7,817 nucleotides of DNA from Deltaproteobacteria bacterium (GTDB lineage: Bacteria > Desulfobacterota > DSM-4660 > Desulfatiglandales > Desulfatiglandaceae), in assembly GCA_019307645.1 (NCBI GenBank), contig JAFDJF010000085.1:1-7817 (forward strand), given 5' to 3'. Shown piece after piece: positions 1 through 5,682 of this stretch. Positions within the stretch are counted from its first letter, which is position 1, and every line of letters starts with the position of its first letter. The translations under genes and the position numbers were made by a program. A model generated the notes under the pieces. It was given only the letters and a program-made list of their open reading frames with translations. It ran no database searches and was not told where the DNA came from.

Positions 1-787
1 CACCATAGAAAAGTACCACCTTTTCACCACCATCGCCGGCGAAATCATTGGTGCTCCAGTATGATCCCGGGGGATCAATGACGGTCTCCTCCCAATCATA
101 CAGGTAGAGCCCTTCGAAGCTGATGTTTTCCGTTCACCCGATAGTCGCCCAGGCCATGCCTTCGGGCACCAGGGCCTCGCGAAGCTCAGAGCCGGGCAGG
201 CGCAGTGCGTTCACATTGACCGGGTTGATGGCGTTAATGCTGTTCTGGATGAACGTGCTTTCGCCCCAGTTTATCACCTGCTCTCCGACACGAATATCCA
301 CCGGCATGGTGCCCAGTTTGAAACTGCCCCATAAATAGGCATCGAGAAGATCCACATCACTGCCGACCAAATCCAGCGCATCACCGGTGAGCTTGGTCCG
401 ATCACGGCTGCTGTTCTCGTTTTCAAAATCATAAAATGCCGTGCCCCTGAAAAAACCTCCGAAGTTTCCATATGAGAACTCCAGCTCACTGGTCATTTTG
501 AACACATTGCTGATGAGCCCGGTGCCATAGTTGAGGTTGCCGTCATCTCCGTTTACCGAGTAGGCTCTTCCCCCGTTCGCTGTACCGATGAGTTCTCCTT
601 TTTTATCCTGCACGCGCCAGCTTAGCCCGTAAGAAACCGTCGTGTCGAAGCTCCCCTTGAGATCATCTTTGCCGAATTGAAAGGCATGGGCTGTCAAGGC
701 AAACACAAGAAAGGTTGGTAACACCAGGAGCAGACCGGGGACAACAGGCCTGCGGCGATGATCAAGTGTTCTTTTCGTGGTTTTCAT
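1..787 (-). pseudogene. DUF1302 family outer-membrane protein, N-terminal part, interrupted by in-frame TGA
   Basis: The reading frame starts at the ATG at 787-785, with AAGGAGG (798-792) only 4 nt upstream. It runs 217 codons to a TGA at 136-134. The same frame then stays open to the window edge for another 44 codons and keeps family-like sequence (NISFEGLYLYDWEE, then GSYWSTNDFAGDGGEK), so this is a nonsense codon, not the natural end. Residues 1-35 form a signal peptide: basic start, hydrophobic core about 17-31, AHA cleavage site before Phe36. The mature part shows DUF1302 features (beta-rich, VGEQVINWGES, INAINPVNVNALRLPGSELREA). Family members are usually about 500-650 aa, are predicted outer-membrane beta proteins, and often sit near genes for steroid, lipid or aromatic catabolism. 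The TGA could be a real mutation, a sequencing error or, least likely, a recoded codon. Family assignment is firm; transport of a hydrophobic substrate is inference. The C-terminus lies outside the window. Confidence 0.85.
134..136 (-). other. In-frame TGA within the DUF1302 gene
   Basis: On the minus strand the codons read GCG ACT ATC GGG TGA ACG GAA AAC ATC, that is A-T-I-G-stop-T-E-N-I. Similarity to DUF1302 proteins continues on both sides in the same frame without an indel. A single change from TTA (Leu) would create this codon. I see no convincing bacterial SECIS-like hairpin just downstream, so selenocysteine insertion is not supported. Confidence 0.85.
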
Positions 788-867
788 GGATCCTCCTTTA
801 GGCCTCGATTGAAAGTGTGAGTGTGTATCAAGAAACTGTTTCCGGTCAAAGCTGGATCGCTTTCACC

Positions 868-918
868 TTAAGGCCCGGCCCTCAGTTTGGGAAGATGTTT
901 TGAAAAGACATGTGTCAT
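868..918 (-). CDS. Possible 16-codon leader peptide or gene remnant upstream of the DUF1302 gene
   Basis: An ATG at 918-916 is preceded by a perfect AAGGAGG (933-927) with an 8-nt spacer, the best ribosome binding site in the window. The frame reads MTHVFSKHLPKLRAGP and then TAA at 870-868. It ends 80 nt before the DUF1302 start on the same strand and begins about 50 nt downstream of the MITE-like element. The peptide matches nothing I recognise. It could be a translated leader affecting DUF1302 expression, the start of a decayed gene, or chance. The strong SD is the only argument in its favour. Confidence 0.3.
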   Translation of the reverse strand: MTHVFSKHLPKLRAGP

Positions 919-1010
919 GGCTCTTTCCTCCTTGAATATGGGTTTTGTAGCAAGCCCAAAGCGTTTCTAGGAGACTGTCCGAGAATAGCAATTTGTTCCA
1001 AAATCGAGGA

Positions 1011-1071
1011 ATGCCCGAAAAAATTACCACAGGCATATAATTGATATTCCGAGGATAATTTTTTCGGGCAT
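1011..1071. repeat. Perfect 16-bp inverted repeat inside the MITE-like element
   Basis: ATGCCCGAAAAAATTA (1011-1026) is matched exactly by its reverse complement TAATTTTTTCGGGCAT (1056-1071), leaving a 29-nt loop. Such a stem could form a cruciform in DNA or a hairpin in a read-through transcript from either strand. Confidence 0.85.
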
Positions 1072-1073
1072 GA

Positions 1074-1096
1074 CCTGTCTGCGTGCAACGCACAGG
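1074..1096. repeat. Second hairpin inside the MITE-like element
   Basis: CCTG (1074-1077) and TGCGT (1080-1084) pair with ACGCA (1088-1092) and CAGG (1093-1096) around a GCA loop, with a 2-nt bulge. It lies 2 nt beyond the 16-bp repeat, so the element could fold as two adjacent hairpins enclosed by the terminal stem. Confidence 0.6.
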
Positions 1097-1142
1097 CAGG
1101 CAAAGAGTTTGGGGAAAAGGGCATTCTCGGACAGCCTCCTAG

Positions 1143-1602
1143 GGCTTTGAACACATGGGCACGTCAATATATTAGGGTACAATGAACATCGAGTGGATTC
1201 CGGATCAGCAATAATTCAAAAACAGCTTACGGTCTATCCCTAACGGGTACTTGGATAAATGGGTTGAGCCTCTCATTTTTTTAAAACAGGATCGTGACAG
1301 ACAAATGGTTAGATATCATGAAACATGAAAGAACCCGCAGCAAAACGTGTTACATTAAAAGCCATGATTTTTTGGCATCCCAAATTGTACTATGTAAGAC
1401 TGGAAGGTAATAATGAAGGAATGAGGTTGCACTATACTTAAGACACTATTTAACACATTTTACATGTATATATGTTAACCATATGCAATCCCTGGAAAAA
1501 GTCAAGCTTTTTAGCAATCTTTTTTTCAGGCCCTGAGGGCGGCAAATTCTGCTCAGCCTTGTTGTTGGACCTAATTTCCAGGCAGGAAGGTGTTTTATTG
1601 GC
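1143..1602. other. 460-bp AT-rich intergenic stretch without a supported gene
   Basis: I see no credible coding frame here. Frames on both strands are short, lack ribosome binding sites and resemble no family. The stretch lies between the end of the TetR gene and the MITE-like element, is rich in A+T, and has one imperfect palindrome near 1450-1478. A weak A/T hairpin (AAAAAG and CTTTTT arms near 1496-1512) follows the TetR gene but lacks a GC stem, so I do not call it a terminator. Confidence 0.6.
1450..1478. repeat. 29-bp imperfect palindrome, possible operator
   Basis: TTAACACAT (1450-1458) and ATATGTTAA (1470-1478) are inverted copies with one mismatch. The centre holds the perfect palindrome TACATGTA (1461-1468). 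Size and symmetry fit a dimeric regulator site. It lies 125 bp downstream of the TetR gene and far upstream of DUF1302, so any regulatory role is only a possibility. AT-rich palindromes also arise by chance. Confidence 0.3.
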
Positions 1603-2184
1603 TCACGTTTTGGTCAGGGATACCCAACTCTGGAAAATCTCGCCAATCATCTTTTCTCTTGATTTCTTATCCAATTTCGTTGCAGGCAACAGATACGGCG
1701 CAAATAACTGCAGACCATAACCCAGCGCGGTAATTCCGGCCACGATCATACGGGCATCCATTTGGGAAGTCATCTTGCCCATGTTCTGTTCCTTTCGTAC
1801 GAGGCGTATTACATTATCCAGGAAATCAAAATTACTCTGCACATTTGTAAGTTCATCACCATCGATCATCACCCTGAGCAACAAACGGCTGTATTCTTCA
1901 TGCCTTCTGAGAGCCTTTCCTGAGCGACGCAGCGCGTCATCGAAATCTTCAGGCTTGCCGGCTGTTTCCCGAAAAGCAGTGGCCAACCGGTCCAGAGACA
2001 TACGTATCAAATTCTCTTTGGATCCAAAATACTTATGGACCAGGCCATGATTCACATCGGCACGGGCAGCTATTTCCCGTACTGAGACTGCAGCAAAACC
2101 GCGCTTAGAGATTAATTCAGCTGCCGCCTTAATCAGTGCATCCATGACTTGTTCGCGCCCTTTTGGTTTCTTTTTCCTCTTCAT
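1603..2184 (-). CDS. TetR/AcrR family transcriptional regulator
   Basis: This 193-aa protein has the TetR layout. A basic tail (MKRKKKPKGR) leads into an N-terminal helix-turn-helix at about residues 16-60, with the recognisable run GFAAVSVREIAARADVNHG followed by LVHKYFGSKENL. The C-terminal helical ligand-binding and dimer domain follows, with hydrophobic helices about 140-165. It starts at an ATG preceded by AGGAAAG at about 8 nt. TetR proteins are dimeric repressors released by small ligands; in catabolic loci the ligand is often an acyl-CoA or the substrate. It lies 66 bp downstream of the SRPBCC gene on the same strand, so it may be read from that unit's promoter. Its target is unknown; the palindromes at 3197-3213 and 1450-1478 are candidates. 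Family assignment is firm, ligand and regulon are not. Confidence 0.93.
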   Translation of the reverse strand: MKRKKKPKGREQVMDALIKAAAELISKRGFAAVSVREIAARADVNHGLVHKYFGSKENLIRMSLDRLATAFRETAGKPEDFDDALRRSGKALRRHEEYSRLLLRVMIDGDELTNVQSNFDFLDNVIRLVRKEQNMGKMTSQMDARMIVAGITALGYGLQLFAPYLLPATKLDKKSREKMIGEIFQSWVSLTKT

Positions 2185-2250
2185 TGTTAAATCTTTCCTA
2201 TTCAGTCAGATTTGGCAAAAGTACCCATTTTTGAATACGGGGCCCCGGTT

Positions 2251-2811
2251 TTACTGATTGGCCGGCTTGCCTGTCTCGTAAAAGTGCTTGAGGTTTGTGG
2301 CCCCTTCAACAATCCGGTCCTGAATTATCGGTGCCAGAAACCAGTCGTGAAGCCACTGCCCCAGACAACCCATACCGATGTGATAGCGCAGAGAGTTGGT
2401 CATTTTCACCTGCTCCTCAGAGACCGGTTCAATTGCATAAGTAAAGCTCGCCTCGCTAAAGAGAAATGGCGCGGTACCATCATCGTTATGCAGCTTGAGG
2501 GTGAACCCACTACCGTCCTGCCATTCAACCACGGTTTCGTTGATATAACGTTTCTCTGACTGGTAGACCCGCCGGCTGGTCCCTAAACCCTTTTGTTCAT
2601 CGGTAGTAATCTGAGTTTTTATCAAACCGGGTACGTAATAATGGGCCAAATTCAGATTGCTGAGCTGTTTCCAGGCCTGGTCCTGAGAAAGGTTTATCAC
2701 CACGCTTGACTCCGCCACATATATCATGTTCTCCCCATCGCAGGGGATATTGGCAAACACGATAAACAATGCGCAAATTATAATCAGAAACCACAGCAGT
2801 TTTTTCATCAT
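2251..2811 (-). CDS. Membrane-anchored SRPBCC (START/polyketide-cyclase-like) protein
   Basis: This 186-aa protein begins with MMKKLL and a hydrophobic stretch at residues 5-20, which is either a signal anchor or an uncleaved signal. Cys24 is preceded by NIP, not a proper lipobox, so lipidation is doubtful. From about residue 33 to 178 the pattern fits the SRPBCC hydrophobic-pocket fold: an initial strand (AESSVVINLSQDQAWKQLSN), a helix-strand series with YVPGLIKTQI and TVVEWQDGSGFTLKL, then a long C-terminal helix. The ATG is preceded by GAGGT at about 6 nt and overlaps the stop of the upstream thioredoxin-like gene (ATGA), which suggests translational coupling. Proteins of this fold bind lipids, polyketides or other hydrophobic molecules; some act as cyclases, many have no known reaction. 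With the N-terminal anchor it probably acts on the outer face of the inner membrane. Ligand unknown. Confidence 0.75.
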   Translation of the reverse strand: MMKKLLWFLIIICALFIVFANIPCDGENMIYVAESSVVINLSQDQAWKQLSNLNLAHYYVPGLIKTQITTDEQKGLGTSRRVYQSEKRYINETVVEWQDGSGFTLKLHNDDGTAPFLFSEASFTYAIEPVSEEQVKMTNSLRYHIGMGCLGQWLHDWFLAPIIQDRIVEGATNLKHFYETGKPANQ

Positions 2812-3122
2812 TCGTTTACCTCAACCTGTTTTTGCTTATCCTTGTAGTTGTTTTTCAAAAGCTTGTGCACTTCGTCTGCCGTAAACGCTTCCTTTGACTT
2901 TTTACTCCAGATGAGTCCGTCGATTTGAAGGGCCGGTAATCTTTCCCATATATTGAGCCGTGAGAGAAAAGGGGGTTCAGATACTTTTGTGACGATCGCT
3001 TTCATCCCAAGGTCTTTAAGTGCCTTCTTTACCGACACTTCACATGCATTTAATCGATCAAAATTATGATCCAGAATTGTAATATCCAGCAGCCCGACCT
3101 CCGGCAGTTGATGTTTGCGCAA
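2808..3122 (-). CDS. Thioredoxin-fold small protein lacking the CxxC motif
   Basis: The 104-codon frame has the layout of small thioredoxin-like proteins of the Thioredoxin_3 type: first strand LDITILD (residues 12-18), helix around 26-38 (CEVSVKKALKDLG), second strand KAIVTKV (41-47), then RLPALQIDG with the cis-proline at Pro63, and a final helix (TADEVHKLLKNNY). In redox-active relatives a CxxC follows the first strand; here those positions carry Phe21 and Leu24, and the only cysteine is Cys27 within the helix. Disulfide exchange is therefore unlikely, and a binding or structural role is more plausible. The listed start is a TTG at 3122 with no Shine-Dalgarno sequence. A GGAGGT at 3102-3097 stands before CTG, CTG and ATT codons at 3092-3081, where the conserved fold begins, so the true start may be a rare codon there. 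The stop overlaps the SRPBCC start by 4 nt. Confidence 0.65.
   Translation of the reverse strand: MRKHQLPEVGLLDITILDHNFDRLNACEVSVKKALKDLGMKAIVTKVSEPPFLSRLNIWERLPALQIDGLIWSKKSKEAFTADEVHKLLKNNYKDKQKQVEVNE
3097..3102 (-). promoter_or_regulatory. GGAGGT ribosome binding site that questions the annotated start
   Basis: GGAGGT lies inside the thioredoxin-like frame at codons 7-9. The CTG at 3089 lies 7 nt after it and the ATT at 3083 lies 13 nt after it. The TTG at 3122 has no comparable site and falls only about 8 nt from the transcript start predicted from the upstream promoter candidate. Confidence 0.4.
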
Positions 3123-3136
3123 AAAGTGGATGGTAA

Positions 3137-3165
3137 AAAGTATGTTATTGCTGCGGTGGTGTCAA
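3137..3165 (-). promoter_or_regulatory. Candidate sigma-70 promoter for the thioredoxin-like/SRPBCC/TetR unit
   Basis: On the minus strand a perfect TTGACA (3165-3160) is followed after 17 bp by TACTTT (3142-3137), a poor -10 matching 3 of 6 bases. Transcription would begin near 3130. The -35 and spacing are good, but the weak -10 makes the call tentative; an activator could compensate. Confidence 0.4.
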
Positions 3166-3196
3166 TGCAGAAAGCAGAGAAATAAAAAGAGCCAAG

Positions 3197-3213
3197 AGAT
3201 TCGCTACGAATTT
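3197..3213. promoter_or_regulatory. 17-bp palindrome between divergent promoters, candidate operator
   Basis: AGATTCG-CTA-CGAATTT has arms with one mismatch and a perfect core ATTCG/CGAAT (3199-3203, 3207-3211). It lies between the two candidate -35 boxes (3160-3165 and 3226-3231), a typical place for a repressor controlling both directions; the adjacent TetR protein is the obvious candidate. The T-run after it on the plus strand also gives a weak terminator-like look, but the stem is short and AT-rich. Confidence 0.35.
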
Positions 3214-3225
3214 TTTTAGAATCGG

Positions 3226-3254
3226 TTGATTTTAGCAAGTTTTTACGCTATCAT
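3226..3254 (+). promoter_or_regulatory. Candidate sigma-70 promoter for the SDR gene
   Basis: TTGATT (3226-3231) and TATCAT (3249-3254) are separated by 17 bp; the -10 matches 5 of 6 consensus bases and the -35 matches 4 of 6. Transcription would begin near 3261, giving a leader of about 70 nt before the ATG at 3331. The leader shows no strong structure. Confidence 0.5.
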
Positions 3255-3330
3255 AAAAATGTGGTGTTTATATAAGGCTTATTGCCGCTGATATTTCATG
3301 ACAAATTTCCAGGGGAAGGGGTGTGGTTAA

Positions 3331-4827
3331 ATGGCGAAAAAAACAGTATTCATCACAGGAACCACCGGCTCCATGGGTGGCGCTGGATTTAAGGAGCTGC
3401 TTCAGAGAAGGGACAGGTTCAACATCGTAACGCTGGTGTTACCGACAAAGAAAGACAGGAAAATTATTTCCGGCTATCTCAACGACCCGGGAGTGAAGAT
3501 TGTATGGGGAGACCTGACAAATTATGAGGACGTTCTCGGGTGTGTGACTGGCGCAGATTACGTCCTTCATCCGGCTGCCTTCATTGCCCCGGCCGCAGAT
3601 CATGATCCGGACAAGGCCTGGAAGATTAATGTGGGTTCTGTCGAGAACATTGTAAAAGCCATCAAGGAACAGCCTGATCCCGATAACATCAAGTTGCTTA
3701 CTATCGGCTCCGTAGCAATGACGGGCGACCGCCTTGGCACCATACATATGGGCAGGGTGGGCGACCCTCTCAAGCCCAGCATATATGATGCGTATGCACT
3801 ATCCAAAATAGCGGCGGAAAGGATCGTCGTCGAGTCCGGTCTCAAATACTGGGTATCATGTCGGCAGACGTTCATTGCCATCCCGGATGTACTGTCGCTC
3901 ATGGATCCCATACTGTTCCATCAACCCATTGATACCCACATCGAGTTTGTCACTCGCAGGGATGCAGGACGACTGCTGGCCAATGTATGTGAGGATGATA
4001 TCCCTGAGAAATTCTGGCGCCGAATCTACAACATAAGCGGAGGACGTCACTGCCGCATCGTTTACGATGAGTTTCTGGAAAAGATGATGAAACTGCTGGG
4101 AATGGGGGATTATAGAAAGATCATGGACCGCAACTGGTTCGCCCTGAGGAATTTCCATTGCCAGTGGTACGAGGACGCCCATGTCCTCAATGATTATCTG
4201 CACTTTCAGAATGATACCTTTGAGGATTATCTCCACCAGGTCATGCAGCAGGCGCCGTGGTATGTCAAGCTCGGGGGCCTGCCCGTGATACGCAACCTGA
4301 TCCCCAAATCACTGATCCGGAAGTTTGTGTTCGAGCCATTGACAAAAGGCAAAGACGGCACCATGAACTGGATCAACAACGACATGGAAGGCAGGATGTC
4401 CGCGTTTTTCGGCTCAAAGGAAAAGTGGGAGCAGATTCCCGGTTGGGACGCGGGTATGCCGGACTGGGATATTGAGCCGATTCGCCTGGATCACGGTTAT
4501 AATGAGGATAAGCCAAAGTCAGAGCTTGGTATCAAGGACATGCAGGATGCCGCAGGATTTCGTGGGGGCGCGTGTCTTTCGGGAAGCATGACCCCGGGAG
4601 ATCTGACAACGAAACTTAAATGGCGCTGCGCTTTTGATCACGAGTTTGATGCAAGCCCGACGCTGATCCTCCTGGGTGGGCACTGGTGCCCGGAGTGTGA
4701 GCCTCCCCCGTGGAATTACGATGAGATTGCGAAGAAGAATCCTTTCTTCTCCCAGGTCTGGTACCCCAATCACGACGAGAACGAGTGCCACTTCTATGAC
4801 GAACGGTGCTTCGAAGATATATTGTAA
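3331..4827 (+). CDS. Extended SDR (NAD-dependent epimerase/dehydratase-like) with C-terminal zinc-finger-like module
   Basis: The 498-aa protein starts with a Rossmann nucleotide-binding motif, ITGTTGSMG (residues 8-16, GxxGxxG). WGDLTN at 59-64 is the usual acidic site near the adenine, HPAA is at 80-83, and the YxxxK pair is Tyr155/Lys159 (YALSK), so catalytic residues are present. This part ends near residue 260. A stretch of about 160 residues without a recognised domain follows. Residues 428-456 then read like a treble-clef zinc finger: WRC (Cys433), His437, ASP, GGHWCPEC (Cys453, Cys456), with more Cys/His at 481, 486 and 493. A typical extended SDR has about 300-350 residues, so the tail is extra. 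The likely reaction is NAD(P)-linked oxidation, reduction or epimerisation of a hydroxyl or carbonyl group; the substrate is unknown. A weak GAAGGGG lies before the ATG. The gene faces the enoyl-CoA hydratase gene with one base between their stops. Confidence 0.88.
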   Translation: MAKKTVFITGTTGSMGGAGFKELLQRRDRFNIVTLVLPTKKDRKIISGYLNDPGVKIVWGDLTNYEDVLGCVTGADYVLHPAAFIAPAADHDPDKAWKINVGSVENIVKAIKEQPDPDNIKLLTIGSVAMTGDRLGTIHMGRVGDPLKPSIYDAYALSKIAAERIVVESGLKYWVSCRQTFIAIPDVLSLMDPILFHQPIDTHIEFVTRRDAGRLLANVCEDDIPEKFWRRIYNISGGRHCRIVYDEFLEKMMKLLGMGDYRKIMDRNWFALRNFHCQWYEDAHVLNDYLHFQNDTFEDYLHQVMQQAPWYVKLGGLPVIRNLIPKSLIRKFVFEPLTKGKDGTMNWINNDMEGRMSAFFGSKEKWEQIPGWDAGMPDWDIEPIRLDHGYNEDKPKSELGIKDMQDAAGFRGGACLSGSMTPGDLTTKLKWRCAFDHEFDASPTLILLGGHWCPECEPPPWNYDEIAKKNPFFSQVWYPNHDENECHFYDERCFEDIL

Positions 4828-4828
4828 C

Positions 4829-5647
4829 CTAGTCGTAAACGCGTGGAATATCCTCATAGACAGGCTGACGTTTTTCTTTGCGTGCGGAAATACATTCGGG
4901 CAGGTTGTTGGTGAACCCGAGGAGAAGCTGGTTACGGTTTTCCAGATCAATCGCCGCCTGCAACCCGGAAACCTCCAGGTTCGCCCAGAGGGTTTGTTTT
5001 GTCATGGCCAGGCCATAGGGACTCAATTTACACATTTTTTCGGCCATATCCAATGCCGTGTTCAATCCTTCACCATCAGGCACAACTCTGGAAACCAGAC
5101 CCATTTCCTTTGCTTCAGCAGCATCAACCCTACGCCCGGTCAGCATGATATCGAATGCCTGTGAGGCACCGATAAGGCGGGGGAGCAAATAGCTGGTACC
5201 GAGCTCGGTACTGGTTAGACCGTTTACAATGCCGGTGGCGTTTATCACCACAGATTCCTCAGCAATCCGAATATCTGCTCCCAGCGACAGGCAGAAACCT
5301 CCGCCATAGGCCGCGCCGTTGATTGCGGCAATAACCGGTTGCGGCATGGCGCGCAAAGCCGGGACCACCTGAGAGAAATGTTCTACGGAACGCATGGCTA
5401 ATCGTGGTAGCGTGAGCCCGTCAATCCCGGGAACCAGGCCATGATCTTCCAGGTCCAGGCCGGAACAGAAGGCACGGCCTGCCCCGGTCAATATGGTGAC
5501 CCACGTATCGTTATCAGCGCCGACCTGTTTGAATACCTCGCAGGCATCAGTGATAAGTTCCGCTGACATTGCATTAAGACGCTCAGGCCGGTTCAGCGTA
5601 ATCACACTGACATGGTCTTTGGGTTTTTCTACAATTACAGTGCCCAT
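4829..5647 (-). CDS. Enoyl-CoA hydratase/isomerase (crotonase) family protein
   Basis: The 272-aa length is normal for the crotonase superfamily. The oxyanion-hole segments are visible: AFCSGLDL (59-66) and INGAAYGGGF (109-118). The LTGRR-AAEAKEMGLVSRVV block (169-189) is also typical. In the active-site loop Glu148 (TSTELGTSYLLPRLIG) fits one of the two acidic positions of classical hydratases, while the other, expected about ten residues earlier, appears to be uncharged (ATGIVNG). It could be a hydratase, an isomerase or a dienoyl-CoA-type enzyme. Such enzymes act in the cytoplasm on CoA thioesters. The ATG is preceded by GGAGGA at about 9 nt, and the gene follows the BcrB-like subunit by 35 nt on the same strand, so it is the last gene of that operon. 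No room exists for a separate terminator before the convergent SDR gene. Confidence 0.92.
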   Translation of the reverse strand: MGTVIVEKPKDHVSVITLNRPERLNAMSAELITDACEVFKQVGADNDTWVTILTGAGRAFCSGLDLEDHGLVPGIDGLTLPRLAMRSVEHFSQVVPALRAMPQPVIAAINGAAYGGGFCLSLGADIRIAEESVVINATGIVNGLTSTELGTSYLLPRLIGASQAFDIMLTGRRVDAAEAKEMGLVSRVVPDGEGLNTALDMAEKMCKLSPYGLAMTKQTLWANLEVSGLQAAIDLENRNQLLLGFTNNLPECISARKEKRQPVYEDIPRVYD

Positions 5648-5682
5648 AGATTATATTTCCTCCAAAACTACTGATTAGTGGC

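Larger units (their letters stand above)
971..1138. mobile_element. MITE-like non-autonomous element with 16-bp inverted repeats and CTAG flanks
   Basis: The ends GAGACTGTCCGAGAAT (971-986) and ATTCTCGGACAGCCTC (1123-1138) are inverted copies with one mismatch. Each is bordered by CTAG (967-970 and 1139-1142), which fits a 4-bp target-site duplication. CTAG is self-complementary, so it could instead be counted as part of a 20-bp inverted repeat. The 168-bp interior has no credible gene; overlapping minus-strand frames of 70-80 codons resemble no protein I know and look like shadows. Inside are two hairpins (1011-1071 and 1074-1096). Short length, terminal inverted repeats, no coding capacity and a target duplication are the usual signs of a MITE. 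The GAG-CTGTC type of end recalls DDE-transposase elements such as IS5/IS1182-like groups, but no parental IS is present here and that link is a guess. Confidence 0.7.

Noticed and set aside
134..136. Selenocysteine insertion at the TGA
   Set aside because: No convincing SECIS-like hairpin follows, and I know of no selenoprotein in this family.
863..1154. Minus-strand frames of 76 and 79 codons over the MITE-like element
   Set aside because: They run through inverted repeats, are unlike any family, and disagree with the better-supported short frame at 868-918.
1472..1720. Plus-strand 82-codon frame overlapping the end of the TetR gene
   Set aside because: It has no ribosome binding site, no recognisable protein, and its second half is antisense to a firm gene.
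2238..2247. CGGGGCCCCG palindrome just after the SRPBCC stop as a terminator
   Set aside because: It has no loop and no T-run following it on the minus strand, so it does not look like an intrinsic terminator.
3050..3238. 62-codon minus-strand frame upstream of the thioredoxin-like gene
   Set aside because: It starts with TTG without an SD, crosses the promoter region and lies in a different frame from the supported gene.
4676..5164. 162-codon plus-strand frame across the SDR/hydratase junction
   Set aside because: It is a shadow, out of frame with the SDR and antisense to the hydratase; both real genes have strong family motifs.
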